A DNA stretch of 38,462 bases from an uncultured Eubacteriales bacterium (lineage in GTDB: Bacteria > Bacillota > Clostridia > Christensenellales > Aristaeellaceae), in the NCBI GenBank assembly GCA_902778995.1, contig CACYZW010000016.1, positions 1 to 38,462 on the forward strand. Direction: 5' to 3'. This document shows, in pieces, positions 7,691 to 16,685 of the stretch (its first letter is position 1; each line of letters begins with the position of its first letter). The position numbers and the translations under genes are program-made. The notes beneath the pieces are model-generated. The model saw only the letters and a program-made list of their open reading frames with translations, was not told the DNA's origin and made no database searches.

Positions 7691-9019
7691 TCACGCCTTG
7701 TTAAACTTCTCCTTCGGCTGTTTGCAGCGCGGGCACTTCCAATCCTCCGGCAGGTCGTCGAAAGCCACGCCGTCATTTTCGGCCGGGTCGTACACATATC
7801 CGCACACGGAGCATATGTATTTACCGGTCGCAGCCGCGGCCGCGACTTCCGTCGGCGGGATGCTCTCCGGCGGGTTGGCGAGATCTACGACCGCCTTGTT
7901 CTCCAGGTTTTCGACGCCCAGCGGCGTGTGGGTGGACAGGTAGACGGTCGGATGCGTGGCGATGAACGCCCGCACCTTATCCAGCGTTTCCCTGGCGGCA
8001 GCCACGTCCTCAAACACCACGGACAGCTTGTTGGCGTAGAGCGCCTCATCCGTATAGGTCACATCGCCGTGGATCATATAAAACAGGCCGCCATTTTCGA
8101 CGATCACGATGCTGTTGCCTGTTGTGTGGCCCTTTGCGGGAAGTAAGACCACGCCGTCGGCGATCTTCTCGCTGGCCTCAAAGTTGTAATAGGGCCCATC
8201 CTTGAACGCAACCGCCTTCACGTTGGGCAGAGACGCCAGCTCCTGGGCGGCAGCTTCCTCCGCCGAAGCATAGATCGTGGCGTTCGGGAACGCGCTCAAC
8301 AGTCCCGTATGATCGGCGTGCTTGTGTGTGACAAGAATCGCCGTCACATTGTCCGGGGTGTAGCCCAGATCCGCCAGCGCCGGCAGGTAGTCCTTGATGC
8401 GCGTCCCCATGTAGATGGGCGTCTTATCATCCGGAACCTGATTCGGCACCCCATCGGGCATGCCGGTATCCACCAGGATGACCTTGTCGCCGGTGTCGAC
8501 GACGTAATTCTGGAGACTGGACCGATAGCGAACAGCCGGGTCGAGGCCCTCCATGCCCTCGCCGCCCATGGCGAAGGGCTGGAGCATGTAGCCATTCTCG
8601 TAGAGCCTGACCGCCTTGATGACAATGTTCTTCTTTAAGGAATCCGGGTCGTCCCTCCAGGCTCTGTACGCATTCAATTCCGGTTCGACGTATTTCAGCG
8701 CCAGCCCCAGCACGACGAAATCATCGGCCATTCCGATCACCGGCACCTTGTCCGGGATGAAATCCTTCCCCTTGACAAAGTACAGGATAGCCGCGATGAT
8801 CGTGACCAGCACCTTCGGTTGTACCTCGTATTCCTTTTTGATCCAGCTTTTCACCATGGCGATGACGACGGGCAGGCCGGAAAGCGTCTGGCCGACGTTG
8901 GGAATGTTGCGCAGCAGGTTTTCCGCCTCGACGAGGAGACGGTCAAGCTTCGTCGGGTTGTTGATAAAGTCGTTGGCTTCTGCAGTGAATTGATGGAGAA
9001 TGGCTTCCGGGTTCATCAT
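7691..9019 (-). CDS. DUF1232 / metallo-beta-lactamase / rubredoxin fusion protein
   Basis: A 442-residue protein with three domains. Residues about 60-110 carry the DUF1232 signature ([20 protein letters not shown] followed by ADD), a small helical, possibly membrane-associated domain. Residues about 140-370 are a metallo-beta-lactamase fold with THKHADH (231-237), GH at 298, HGD ending at Asp319 and STH ending at His364, so all ligands of a two-zinc lactonase-like hydrolase are present. Residues about 400-440 are a rubredoxin with Cys403, Cys406, Cys429 and Cys432 (CSVCGYVYD and DWKCPRC). The HxHxDH motif differs from the HxExD of flavodiiron proteins, and no flavodoxin domain is present, so it is not a flavorubredoxin. 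The reaction is unknown. AAAGGAG lies 8-11 bases before two adjacent ATGs. Confidence 0.88.
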   Translation of the reverse strand: MMNPEAILHQFTAEANDFINNPTKLDRLLVEAENLLRNIPNVGQTLSGLPVVIAMVKSWIKKEYEVQPKVLVTIIAAILYFVKGKDFIPDKVPVIGMADDFVVLGLALKYVEPELNAYRAWRDDPDSLKKNIVIKAVRLYENGYMLQPFAMGGEGMEGLDPAVRYRSSLQNYVVDTGDKVILVDTGMPDGVPNQVPDDKTPIYMGTRIKDYLPALADLGYTPDNVTAILVTHKHADHTGLLSAFPNATIYASAEEAAAQELASLPNVKAVAFKDGPYYNFEASEKIADGVVLLPAKGHTTGNSIVIVENGGLFYMIHGDVTYTDEALYANKLSVVFEDVAAARETLDKVRAFIATHPTVYLSTHTPLGVENLENKAVVDLANPPESIPPTEVAAAAATGKYICSVCGYVYDPAENDGVAFDDLPEDWKCPRCKQPKEKFNKA

Positions 9020-9279
9020 GGGTTCGCTCCTTTCCTGTTCATCCTGTGAAATCGTAATCTGGCTGCGCTGATGTGCTTTGATCGGTCACTCAGTCCGGTT
9101 CATGGAAGTGAATTTCGACCGTCCCCCTCTCTGTTCGTTTCTCGAATCGCAGGTATACCGCCTGCCACGACCCGTATCCCTCCGGTCACGACAGGGTTAT
9201 TCATTCTTCCCTTATACAGGCGCAGCCTTGAGCCAGGTGCCGATGGAAAGCGCTTCCTGTACAGGCGGACACAACATTT
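9020..9279 (-). other. Long leader of fusion-protein gene
   Basis: About 255 bases lie between the predicted transcription start near 9273 and the ATG at 9019. I see short palindromes (CCTGTACAGG at about 9257-9266) but no riboswitch class I recognise and no intrinsic terminator. The plus strand from 9310 to 9508 holds only the promoter of the next gene. Confidence 0.35.
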
Positions 9280-9308
9280 ATTTTAACATATTTCAATCCG
9301 GCAGGCAA
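9280..9308 (-). promoter_or_regulatory. Promoter of fusion-protein gene
   Basis: On the minus strand: TTGCCT (9303-9308), 17-base spacer, TAAAAT (9280-9285) with a TG one base upstream of the -10 (extended -10). Confidence 0.55.
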
Positions 9309-9422
9309 CCTTTTTTATATGATTTCGCACGGCACCGCTTCATTGCATCGTTTCCATTCACTCATAGGGTAAAAGGGTAACATAATTGGACGTTGTTGCC
9401 CCGCGGTTGTTAACAGTCGGTA

Positions 9423-9452
9423 TTGCATTGGCCCAATCAAATATGGTATACT
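9423..9452 (+). promoter_or_regulatory. Promoter of sensor-GGDEF gene
   Basis: TTGCAT (9423-9428), 18-base spacer, TATACT (9447-9452), with TGG directly before the -10 giving an extended -10. The start codon at 9509 is 57 bp downstream. Confidence 0.65.
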
Positions 9453-9508
9453 GTTCATATCTGATAAACTGTTGTATAAATATGCCTAGTGGATGCGGGG
9501 GATTGAAC

Positions 9509-11389
9509 ATGGGTTGCAAGGCGCGAAAGATCATCGCCGTATGCGCATCATGGGAGGATGTGGAAAACCTCAATCTCATGCTGGGTCATTTGATTCAGGC
9601 GGCGGAGGAGAAGGGTTACCTGCCGATGTGCTTCACCTTTGACCGTCACAACATCGAATCACGCGGCGAAGAGAGCATCCGCGAGTTCCTCTCTGCCTTT
9701 GAGGTCCCGGGTCTTTCAGGTCTTTTGCTGTTCGGCGAGATGATCCGCTCGGACAATATCAACGGGCAACTGATCCAGCTGGCCCACGCCCACAGAATAC
9801 CCGTCTTCATGCTGGAGCGACAATACGAGGGCTGTATCAACATGTCCTTTTCATATGGAGACGGTTTTGAACAGGTCGTCCGGCATATGGTGGAGGACCA
9901 CGGATGCAGGGACGTCGTCATGGTCGCGGGCATCCTCGGAAATCCCTTTTCAGAAGAGCGCATCGATCTGTGCCGCAAGGTTTTGGAGGAAAACGGAAGC
10001 AGCCTGCCCCCCGAGAAGGTGCTCTACGGCGATTTCTGGGATGAGCCGACGTTGCGCGCCCTGGATAATTATTTTGCGGCAGGCGGGAAAATACCGGAGG
10101 CGTTCATTTGCGCCAACGACGCGATGGCGATTTCCGTTTGCATCTATTTTGCGGAAAGAAACATACAGGTCCCGGCTCAGGTGAAGGTGGCCGGATTCGA
10201 CGGCATTCTGCAGGGCGTATACCACGAACCGACCATTACCACAATGTGCCCGGATTTTGCGATGATGTTCGGCGGGATGCTCGATCGGATATCCACATGG
10301 CACCCGGAGGACAGCAGCAGGACGGAAGTCTGGTCCATACCCTATGAGCTGAAAAAGCGCAAGTCCTGCGGATGCCAGACGGGGAATCTGATCGAAGCGA
10401 CCAAGAAAATCGGCATGCTGAAAAAGACCAATCTGATTTACACCCGCGACATCCGAGCGATGGGCAACTTTACCCGGGAAACGCTCCACATGAGTTCGGT
10501 TGAAAAGCTGATTAAATGCCTTTCTCCCCTTTTCGACCTTTGGACCGATCCCTTTTCCTTTGCCGCGATTCTGGATGAACGCGATCCGAACCTTGCCAGG
10601 CCCATTCTTCACAGCGTCCACGGCCACATCGAGCCTGCGGAGGCTTTCCGTTGGAAGGGTTCCCTCGTACCGGATTATGAGGCGCTGCTTTCCGATCCCT
10701 CCGTTCGCATCGTGATGGTCCAGCTGCTTCAAAGCCAGGAGGAGACCATGGGGTTTTTTGTCTCCGGCATCGACGAATGGGATCTGCGGGCGCAGGAACG
10801 CTTTGAAGAACAGGCGCTCTTCCTCTCCGCCGCCCTCAATGCGGTCATCAGGAACCGGCGGCTGGAGGAGGCGAACGACGCCATCCTCCGGATGGCCGAA
10901 CACGATTACCTGACCGGCCTCTATAATCGCCGGGGATTCCTGCGGGAATTGGACCGCAGGCTGCACCTTCCCCAAACGCAGAATCTGGCATTGACGCTGT
11001 TCGCCATGGATATGGACCGGCTGAAATACATCAACGATACCTACGGACATCACGAAGGCGATATCGCCATACAGAGCCTTGCCCAGGCGATTCAGGCGGA
11101 AACGGGAGAAAAGGGCATCTGCGCCCGTTACGGCGGGGACGAGTTCGCCTTCGCCATACTGGCACAGGCCTCTTCCCTTCCGGAACTGGAGAGTATCCGA
11201 TCCAGGATCGAGGCGACCGCCCGGAAGGTCTGCCCTTCAAAGGCATACCTGATTTCCGCCAGCCTCGGCGCCTGCTCCTGTCCTGTGCAGGAGCATCGTC
11301 CGCTGGATCAGCTTCTCGCGGAAGCGGATCGCGCGCTTTACGCCGATAAGATGCGGCGCAAGCACGGCACAGGCCGTCCCGAATCTTAG
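9509..11389 (+). CDS. LacI-like periplasmic-binding sensor domain with GGDEF diguanylate cyclase
   Basis: A 626-residue protein without signal peptide or membrane segment, so cytoplasmic. Residues about 5-290 resemble the effector-binding domain of LacI/GalR regulators (FICANDAMAISVCIYF, VKVAGFDGI, PTITTMCPDF) but no DNA-binding head is present. A middle part of about 170 residues is GAF-like in position. The C-terminal GGDEF domain starts near HDYLTGLYNRRGF; the active motif GGDEF is intact at residues 542-546, and no RxxD inhibitory site precedes it. It should make c-di-GMP under control of a small ligand, perhaps a sugar. The ATG at 9509 is preceded by GGGGGA 7 bases upstream; an upstream in-frame ATG at 9386 lies ahead of the promoter. 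Neighbouring genes encode an EAL protein and another GGDEF protein. Confidence 0.88.
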   Translation: MGCKARKIIAVCASWEDVENLNLMLGHLIQAAEEKGYLPMCFTFDRHNIESRGEESIREFLSAFEVPGLSGLLLFGEMIRSDNINGQLIQLAHAHRIPVFMLERQYEGCINMSFSYGDGFEQVVRHMVEDHGCRDVVMVAGILGNPFSEERIDLCRKVLEENGSSLPPEKVLYGDFWDEPTLRALDNYFAAGGKIPEAFICANDAMAISVCIYFAERNIQVPAQVKVAGFDGILQGVYHEPTITTMCPDFAMMFGGMLDRISTWHPEDSSRTEVWSIPYELKKRKSCGCQTGNLIEATKKIGMLKKTNLIYTRDIRAMGNFTRETLHMSSVEKLIKCLSPLFDLWTDPFSFAAILDERDPNLARPILHSVHGHIEPAEAFRWKGSLVPDYEALLSDPSVRIVMVQLLQSQEETMGFFVSGIDEWDLRAQERFEEQALFLSAALNAVIRNRRLEEANDAILRMAEHDYLTGLYNRRGFLRELDRRLHLPQTQNLALTLFAMDMDRLKYINDTYGHHEGDIAIQSLAQAIQAETGEKGICARYGGDEFAFAILAQASSLPELESIRSRIEATARKVCPSKAYLISASLGACSCPVQEHRPLDQLLAEADRALYADKMRRKHGTGRPES

Positions 11390-11426
11390 AGTGTGCTTTT
11401 AAATGCGCTTCCGGCATTTGGCAAAC
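11390..11426. repeat. GTGTGCTTCTGAA-family repeat, copy 3
   Basis: AGTGTGCTTTTAAATGCGCT continues to CATTTGGCAAAC and begins at the base after the TAG stop of the preceding gene. It is homologous to copies at 5502-5543 and 5637-5671. It may act as a processing or termination site. Confidence 0.65.
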
Positions 11427-11452
11427 CCCTCCGGGCAGTATGCTCTTGGGGA

Positions 11453-11481
11453 TGGAAACTTCGGCGACGGTGTGATATACT
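11453..11481 (+). promoter_or_regulatory. Promoter of EAL gene
   Basis: TGGAAA (11453-11458), 17-base spacer, TATACT (11476-11481) with TGA before it (extended -10). Start codon 43 bp downstream. Confidence 0.55.
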
Positions 11482-11523
11482 GTTGCATACGATCATAATG
11501 CGTTTATGTGAAAGAAGTATCAT

Positions 11524-13479
11524 ATGAGAAATTTATATTTCGATATATGTGCGATTCCGTTCTATCTGCTGATTCTGTGGACGTGTTATTTCCGCAGGAT
11601 GACCAAAGGGCACGCCAGCAGGATCTTTATCCGGGTGAACTGGATATCGCTGGTCTGCGTCATTGCCGACATCGCAGCGGAGTGCATCGTACATCCGCTG
11701 CCCCTTTCACAGCAGAGAGTTGCCCTTGGAACATTTATTGTCTTCGTGTATTTCCTGCTCAGAAATTCATGTCTGGGCATCTACATCATGTATCTGTTGG
11801 CCATTACGCGAACGAATTATCTGCTGCGACCCCTGAAGAACAGGATTCTCCTCTGGCTGCCCATGGGTGTGGTCGCCGTCACGCTGCTGCAGAACTTTTT
11901 CACCCATAACGTCTATGCCGTCACGGCGGAAGGCGGGTATTCCAGGGGGCCGATGATCGTCATCCTCTATGCCGTCGCCATAATCTACGGCATCGTCGGC
12001 ATGGGCTACGGTTTCTATTGCAGGCGGTACCTGACCGGCGGCAAGTGGGCGGCCATCATGTCGATCTACGTACTGACCTATATCAGCATCGTCATTCAGC
12101 TGATCTATCCGAAATACCTGGTGGAGATGTATGCGACCTCCATCGGCGTTACCATGGTCCTGCTCCTGGTCATGCGTCCGGAGGAAAAGCTGGACAGCGG
12201 TGTGAACATTCAGAACTGGAAGACCTACCAGGTGGACCTGGGGAATGCGCTCAAAACCGGGCAACCCATACAGATCCTGGTCGTTCGGATTGGCAACGTG
12301 CAAAAAATGCGCTCCTATCTGGGCGAGGACCGCTACAACAGGCTCCTGGGAGAGGTATCGCTGGCCCTTCAGGCCCTTTACAACGGTTCGCTGCAGTATG
12401 TCAACCGGGAAATATACCTTGAACGGCCGGGAATGCTCTACCTTACCCTGGATGACGCAAGCTATGACCTTCAGTCCAGACTGTCCTCGTTTGTCGAAAA
12501 CCTTCAGGACAGATTCACCAACTCCAGGGAATGCGGCACGCAATTTGAAGTGAAGGTATGCCTGATCCGCTGCCCCGAGGATCTGTCGAAGCTGAACGAC
12601 ATCATCAACCTCGGCCACAAATTCCACCAGATGGGCAGACCGGGTCAATCCGTCTGTATTGCAGCGGACATCGTCAGTTCCAGGGATTATCAGATCATCG
12701 ATCACCTGGATGAGATCCTCAGGCGCGCCATAGCCGGTAACGGTTTTGAAATGTACTATCAGCCGATATACGATCTCAGGAAGGGCAGGTTTGTGTCGGC
12801 CGAAGCGCTGTTGAGATTGAAAGACCAGCAATACGGCATGATTTCGCCCGGCGTATTCATTCCCTATGCCGAATCCTCCGGTTTGATCCTGTCCATAGGC
12901 GAGGTCGTATTGGAGAAGGTATTCCGCTTTATCGCCGAACATGACATGCAAAGGCTGGGGCTGAGCCAGGTCAAGATCAACCTTTCCGTGGCGCAGCTGC
13001 TGCAGAGCGATCTGCCGCAGAGCGTCAGACGCCTGCAATACAAATACGAAATCGATCCGCGCTATGTCAATTTCGAGATCACAGAAACCCTGTTTGACAA
13101 TATCAGCGAGAACATGGATCGAAACGTCCGGACGCTGCGAAGCATGGGCTACAGCTTTTCCCTGGACGACTATGGCGTGGGCTATTCCAACATCCAGCGC
13201 ATGAGCAAGCTGCCCCTGGACATCATCAAAATCGACAAGAGTCTGGTCGACGAGATGTTCACCAACGACGGACGGGTGATCATCAAGAACACGATACGAA
13301 TGATGAAGGGCATTCACAAGGAACTTGTGGTGGAAGGCGTTGAAACCAAGGAGGCCGTTGACGCGCTGGCAGAGATGTCATGCGATTACATCCAGGGTTT
13401 TTACTATTCCAAACCGCTGCCGAAGGATGCGTTTGTACAATTCATGACAGCCCATTCCGACAATGAAGCGACGCAGTGA
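11524..13479 (+). CDS. Membrane protein with degenerate GGDEF and EAL phosphodiesterase domain
   Basis: A 651-residue protein. Residues 1-220 contain about seven hydrophobic segments, an integral membrane sensor of unclassified type. Residues about 225-380 align in position with a GGDEF domain but lack the GGDEF motif, so this part is probably regulatory. Residues about 395-645 form an EAL domain with the catalytic signs kept: SAEALLRL (EAL at 427-429), KINLSVAQL, FEITETL, LDDYGVGYSN, IKIDKSLV, VVEGVET and IQGFYYSKPL. It should hydrolyse c-di-GMP to pGpG at the membrane. It opposes the GGDEF proteins on either side, with 71 bp to the next gene, likely co-transcribed. The ribosome site (GAAAGAAG) is weak. 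Confidence 0.88.
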   Translation: MRNLYFDICAIPFYLLILWTCYFRRMTKGHASRIFIRVNWISLVCVIADIAAECIVHPLPLSQQRVALGTFIVFVYFLLRNSCLGIYIMYLLAITRTNYLLRPLKNRILLWLPMGVVAVTLLQNFFTHNVYAVTAEGGYSRGPMIVILYAVAIIYGIVGMGYGFYCRRYLTGGKWAAIMSIYVLTYISIVIQLIYPKYLVEMYATSIGVTMVLLLVMRPEEKLDSGVNIQNWKTYQVDLGNALKTGQPIQILVVRIGNVQKMRSYLGEDRYNRLLGEVSLALQALYNGSLQYVNREIYLERPGMLYLTLDDASYDLQSRLSSFVENLQDRFTNSRECGTQFEVKVCLIRCPEDLSKLNDIINLGHKFHQMGRPGQSVCIAADIVSSRDYQIIDHLDEILRRAIAGNGFEMYYQPIYDLRKGRFVSAEALLRLKDQQYGMISPGVFIPYAESSGLILSIGEVVLEKVFRFIAEHDMQRLGLSQVKINLSVAQLLQSDLPQSVRRLQYKYEIDPRYVNFEITETLFDNISENMDRNVRTLRSMGYSFSLDDYGVGYSNIQRMSKLPLDIIKIDKSLVDEMFTNDGRVIIKNTIRMMKGIHKELVVEGVETKEAVDALAEMSCDYIQGFYYSKPLPKDAFVQFMTAHSDNEATQ

Positions 13480-13550
13480 CACACAGTTGCGCAAAGGAGT
13501 GCACAGAAGTCGCAATACAAGCAGACAGAACCTGGTAGGAGGCACAAGAC

Positions 13551-14975
13551 ATGAACAATGATTTTCAGAAGCTGGCGGACAGCATGGCGGCCATGACCTG
13601 TATCGTCTCTGTAGAGAAGCTGTCCGACGGCGGCTACGGGGAGGTCCGCATCGTCACGGGCAATAAGGCCTACATCGACAGCATAGAGAATCCCATGCAG
13701 GATGTGGTGATGCTGACGAGAAAGTTTGTTCCCAATTCCCTCTATACGACCTACATGACCCGGGATTTGAACTTTGAAGACTTCTGTTACCGTGCCGCCG
13801 TCCAAAAGAAGTGCCTGCATTCCTATGCCCATCCTGACAGATATAACGTGTGGTTCAACATGACCTTCCTCCCCCTTTGGCCGGACGACGGCAATCTGTG
13901 TTATTGCGCCTACATCATGGAAATCAATTTCGAGCCCAGCTCGGAGCGCATTTCGAACATATCGGGCGACATCGCCGCGGCCGTATTGGAAACTGCGATC
14001 ACCCTTCGCGAAGCCAAGGATTTCAAGGCGGCCATGAAGGACGTCGTAGGCGATATCCGCAAGCTGTGCGAATCCAAATACTGCTGTATACTGCTCGTGG
14101 ACAACGACAGGGAGACCTGCGAGATACTGGGAGAAGACTATGCCGCAGAATTGCAGGACAAGCGGTCGGAAAATTTCTTTGACGACGATTTTTACCGCGT
14201 CGTCCGCACCTGGAAGGACACGATTTCAGGAAGCAATTGCCTGATCGTCAAAAACGAAAGGGATCTTGAGGTCGTCGCGCAGAGAAATCCGCTCTGGTAC
14301 AACTCTCTCAAGAGCGCGGGTGTCACCACCGTCGCCCTGTTCCCGCTCAAGTCCCGCGATGAACATTTGGGATACATGTGGGCCACTTTCTTTGACGAGG
14401 AACGCTCCGCGCAGATCAAGGAGATCCTCGAGCTGACGACATTTGTGCTGGGGGCTGAAGTCGGCAACTACCTGATGGTAAACAAGCTTAAGGAATTGAG
14501 CTCCAAGGATATGCTGACCAGCGTAATGAACCGCAACGAAATGAACAATTACGTCGATCGGCTCAGCAAGCTCCCCGACAGCCAGAAAAAGCCCGTGGGG
14601 ATCCTGTTTACCGATCTGAACGGCTTGAAGCGCATCAACGATACACAGGGGCACGAAGCCGGAGACGCGCTCCTGCGAAACGCGACCCGCGCGCTCAGGG
14701 AGATCTTTGACGCCCGAACCATATTCCGGGCGGGCGGAGATGAATTTGTCGTGGTATTGACAGACGTCACCCCGGAACAGATAGAAGACAAGGCCAGGGC
14801 GCTCTACCGCATTGCCAAAAACTATCCCGACGTCTCCTTTTCCATCGGATGCAGCCATGAGGCGGATTGCAGGGATGTGCGCAGGGCGCTGGCTCAGGCG
14901 GACGAGCGGATGTATGAGGATAAAAAACAGTACTATTCCAGCTCACACCGCCCTCTCCGCGATTCCGATTCATGA
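13551..14975 (+). CDS. PAS/GAF-like sensor with GGDEF diguanylate cyclase
   Basis: A 474-residue soluble protein. The first ~130 residues look PAS-like (conserved short strands around VRIVTGNKAY and LCYCAYIMEI), residues about 150-310 GAF-like, and the C-terminal 165 residues are a GGDEF domain beginning SSKDMLTSVMNRNEMN. GGDEF is intact at residues 395-399, and ILFTDLNGLKRINDTQGHEAGD carries the Mg/GTP-binding Asp, so it should synthesise c-di-GMP. No RxxD I-site precedes the motif. TAGGAGG lies 8 bases before the ATG. With the two previous genes it forms a synthesise/degrade/synthesise c-di-GMP cluster. The sensed signal is unknown. Confidence 0.86.
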   Translation: MNNDFQKLADSMAAMTCIVSVEKLSDGGYGEVRIVTGNKAYIDSIENPMQDVVMLTRKFVPNSLYTTYMTRDLNFEDFCYRAAVQKKCLHSYAHPDRYNVWFNMTFLPLWPDDGNLCYCAYIMEINFEPSSERISNISGDIAAAVLETAITLREAKDFKAAMKDVVGDIRKLCESKYCCILLVDNDRETCEILGEDYAAELQDKRSENFFDDDFYRVVRTWKDTISGSNCLIVKNERDLEVVAQRNPLWYNSLKSAGVTTVALFPLKSRDEHLGYMWATFFDEERSAQIKEILELTTFVLGAEVGNYLMVNKLKELSSKDMLTSVMNRNEMNNYVDRLSKLPDSQKKPVGILFTDLNGLKRINDTQGHEAGDALLRNATRALREIFDARTIFRAGGDEFVVVLTDVTPEQIEDKARALYRIAKNYPDVSFSIGCSHEADCRDVRRALAQADERMYEDKKQYYSSSHRPLRDSDS

Positions 14976-15026
14976 CATCCCCCGGGATTTACCGGAACCA
15001 TTCCATGTTCTGTCCCGTCAAATGCG

Positions 15027-15032
15027 TATAAT
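15027..15032 (+). promoter_or_regulatory. -10 box before secreted-protein gene
   Basis: A perfect TATAAT 24 bp ahead of the ATG, but the region 17 bp upstream does not match a -35 well. Only the -10 can be supported. Confidence 0.4.
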
Positions 15033-15056
15033 CGATAAATATGGGAGGCATCCAAC

Positions 15057-15914
15057 ATGAAGCGCGCTATTTTCATCATCTTGCTGATTTTTGCACTGGC
15101 CCTGTCCGCCCTGGCTGAGACGGAATTGGTCTACCGGACGGAGGACGTCGATCTGCACCTGCCCGCATCCTGGAAGGGAAAGGTCCTGATCCTGCCCACG
15201 CCCACCGGCGCCGCCTTCTACCAGAAGGCCAGCTATGACAGGTTCCTGGAAGAGGGCATCCCCGGCGGCGGTTTTCTGTTTGCGCTCGACGGCTGCGTCA
15301 ACAGCGATTTTCAGGACCTCCCCAGCTTCATCTACCTGGGTTTCTGTGAGGACAGCGCCATGAATTATTACCTCGAGCTGCCCACGGACTACCCCGCTTA
15401 TATGGATGAAGCGATTCGCGCAGAGTGGGACGACATGCACGGCAAGCTGCGCGGCATCGCGCAGGGCGCGGTGATCCGTGGATCCGTCGCGAAGCCCGAA
15501 GGCAAACGGTATTCCGGCTCTGACCCCTGGGGAAACCGGCTGACCATCGCGATCGACGCCATCACGGACGGCAAAATGGCCTGGACATATACCGAGGATT
15601 TTGCGGGGCAGGTGCTGAGCCAGTCATTCCAGGACACCGAGCTTGTCGACGGCCGAGCGGCATTCCACGTCGAAGCGGCGATACAGGGTGCCGAATACAT
15701 CACCTGCGACTACAGCGGTACGATAACGGTTGACAACGACAGCCTCACGGTCGCCTACACCGCGGGGCAGATGACAGAAGCCAGCTCCGAAGGCGGTTCG
15801 ACGGCTTACCATGTCGATGCCCTGGAGGAGACCGACAGGACCGTAGTGCTCAGGAGCGCCCCCGTCGAAACGGACGATGCCGCCTCTGACAAAGCCATCG
15901 CATCCGGGGATTAG
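15057..15914 (+). CDS. Secreted protein of unknown function
   Basis: I do not recognise the family. The 285-residue product has a clear signal peptide (RAIFIILLIFALALSALA, cleavage before ETEL) and a mature part rich in beta-type segments and acidic residues, with only two cysteines (DGCVN and GFCED, about 22 residues apart) that could form a disulfide. A late phrase, YITCDYSGTITVDNDSLTVAYTAG, looks like a beta sheet, and the last 15 residues are acidic and probably disordered. GGGAGG lies 8 bases before the ATG. It lies 112 bp before hxlA on the same strand; a functional link is not shown. Confidence 0.75.
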   Translation: MKRAIFIILLIFALALSALAETELVYRTEDVDLHLPASWKGKVLILPTPTGAAFYQKASYDRFLEEGIPGGGFLFALDGCVNSDFQDLPSFIYLGFCEDSAMNYYLELPTDYPAYMDEAIRAEWDDMHGKLRGIAQGAVIRGSVAKPEGKRYSGSDPWGNRLTIAIDAITDGKMAWTYTEDFAGQVLSQSFQDTELVDGRAAFHVEAAIQGAEYITCDYSGTITVDNDSLTVAYTAGQMTEASSEGGSTAYHVDALEETDRTVVLRSAPVETDDAASDKAIASGD

Positions 15915-15925
15915 GACCCTTTGAT

Positions 15926-15982
15926 GTGATGATATTCACGCTATGCCAATCTGCGCGGGCGGATAAATCTGCGGCATCCGCC
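15926..15982. promoter_or_regulatory. Palindromes upstream of hxlA
   Basis: Two inverted repeats lie in the 112-bp gap: GTGATGATATTCAC (15926-15939; 10 of 14 positions symmetrical) and GGCGGAT (15958-15964) paired with ATCCGCC (15976-15982). They could be a regulator site and an RNA hairpin ahead of the hxlA start. No good promoter is seen. Confidence 0.35.
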
Positions 15983-16026
15983 CTTTGCCGCTTTTGCCGA
16001 CTGCCGCGTCGGCCTGGGGAACGTCC

Positions 16027-16653
16027 ATGAAAATACAGACGGCCATCGACCGGGTCAGTATCGAAACTATGCTTGGGATTGGCTCGCAGGTCTGCGGCTG
16101 CACCGACATCGTCGAAATCGGAACCTCGCTGATCAAGGATTACGGCATGGCCGCAAGCGTCGGCGAGATGCGCAGGCAATTCCCCGATATGAAGATCCTG
16201 GCGGACATCAAGACCTGCGACGAGGGCGCCTATGAATTTCAAAGGGCCTTTGAAGCCGGCGCGGATATCGCGACGGTCATGGGCTTTTCCTCCGTTGCCA
16301 CCATTCGCGCCTGCGCTTCCGTGGCGGCGGATTGGGGCAGGAAATGCTTCATCGACCTGTTGGAAGCGCCGGACGAACGCCTCGTTTTGCTGGCGCAGAT
16401 GTTTCCGGACGCCATTCTCGGCCTTCATCTTCCCGCCGACCTTCAGGGCGAGGGACTCATACAGCTTGTGCAGGAAAAGCGAGGTCTGCTGAAGCGGGCC
16501 GGTACCGTCGCGGTCGCGGGCGGGGTCAGGCTCGACAACATCGTAACCCTGAAGGCGGCGTCGGTTGACATCGCCATCGTCGGCGGGGCCATAACCAAGG
16601 CAGAGGACATCCGGGCCGCCGCGCAGGCGTTTTCTGCCGCCGCAAAAGCATAA
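16027..16653 (+). CDS. hxlA: 3-hexulose-6-phosphate synthase
   Basis: A 208-residue enzyme of the orotidine-5'-phosphate decarboxylase superfamily, the usual length for HxlA (about 210). Motifs: VEIGTSLIKDYG, the metal/catalytic stretch LADIKTCDEG, ADIATVMGFSS and the phosphate-binding VAGGVRLDNI and DIAIVGGAIT. It condenses formaldehyde with ribulose 5-phosphate, or runs backwards to make ribulose 5-phosphate. The related keto-gulonate-phosphate decarboxylases (UlaD) share the fold, but the next gene is the dedicated isomerase HxlB, which decides for HxlA. I use the ATG at 16027 (GGGGAA 6 bases upstream); the upstream in-frame ATG at 15985 would add 14 residues with no family match. Confidence 0.88.
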   Translation: MKIQTAIDRVSIETMLGIGSQVCGCTDIVEIGTSLIKDYGMAASVGEMRRQFPDMKILADIKTCDEGAYEFQRAFEAGADIATVMGFSSVATIRACASVAADWGRKCFIDLLEAPDERLVLLAQMFPDAILGLHLPADLQGEGLIQLVQEKRGLLKRAGTVAVAGGVRLDNIVTLKAASVDIAIVGGAITKAEDIRAAAQAFSAAAKA

Positions 16654-16685
16654 CTACGGTCAAAGGCCGGGAAAGAGAGGTCAAC

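Noticed and set aside
7691-9019. Flavodiiron protein (flavorubredoxin)
   Set aside because: The HxHxDH motif is the zinc type, and no flavodoxin domain is present.
9250-9266. cre-like GGAAAGCGCTTCC in the fusion gene leader
   Set aside because: Spacing does not fit the cre pattern and it lies well downstream of the promoter.
9386-9508. N-terminal extension of the sensor-GGDEF gene
   Set aside because: The promoter at 9423-9452 lies inside the extension, so transcription starts after that ATG.
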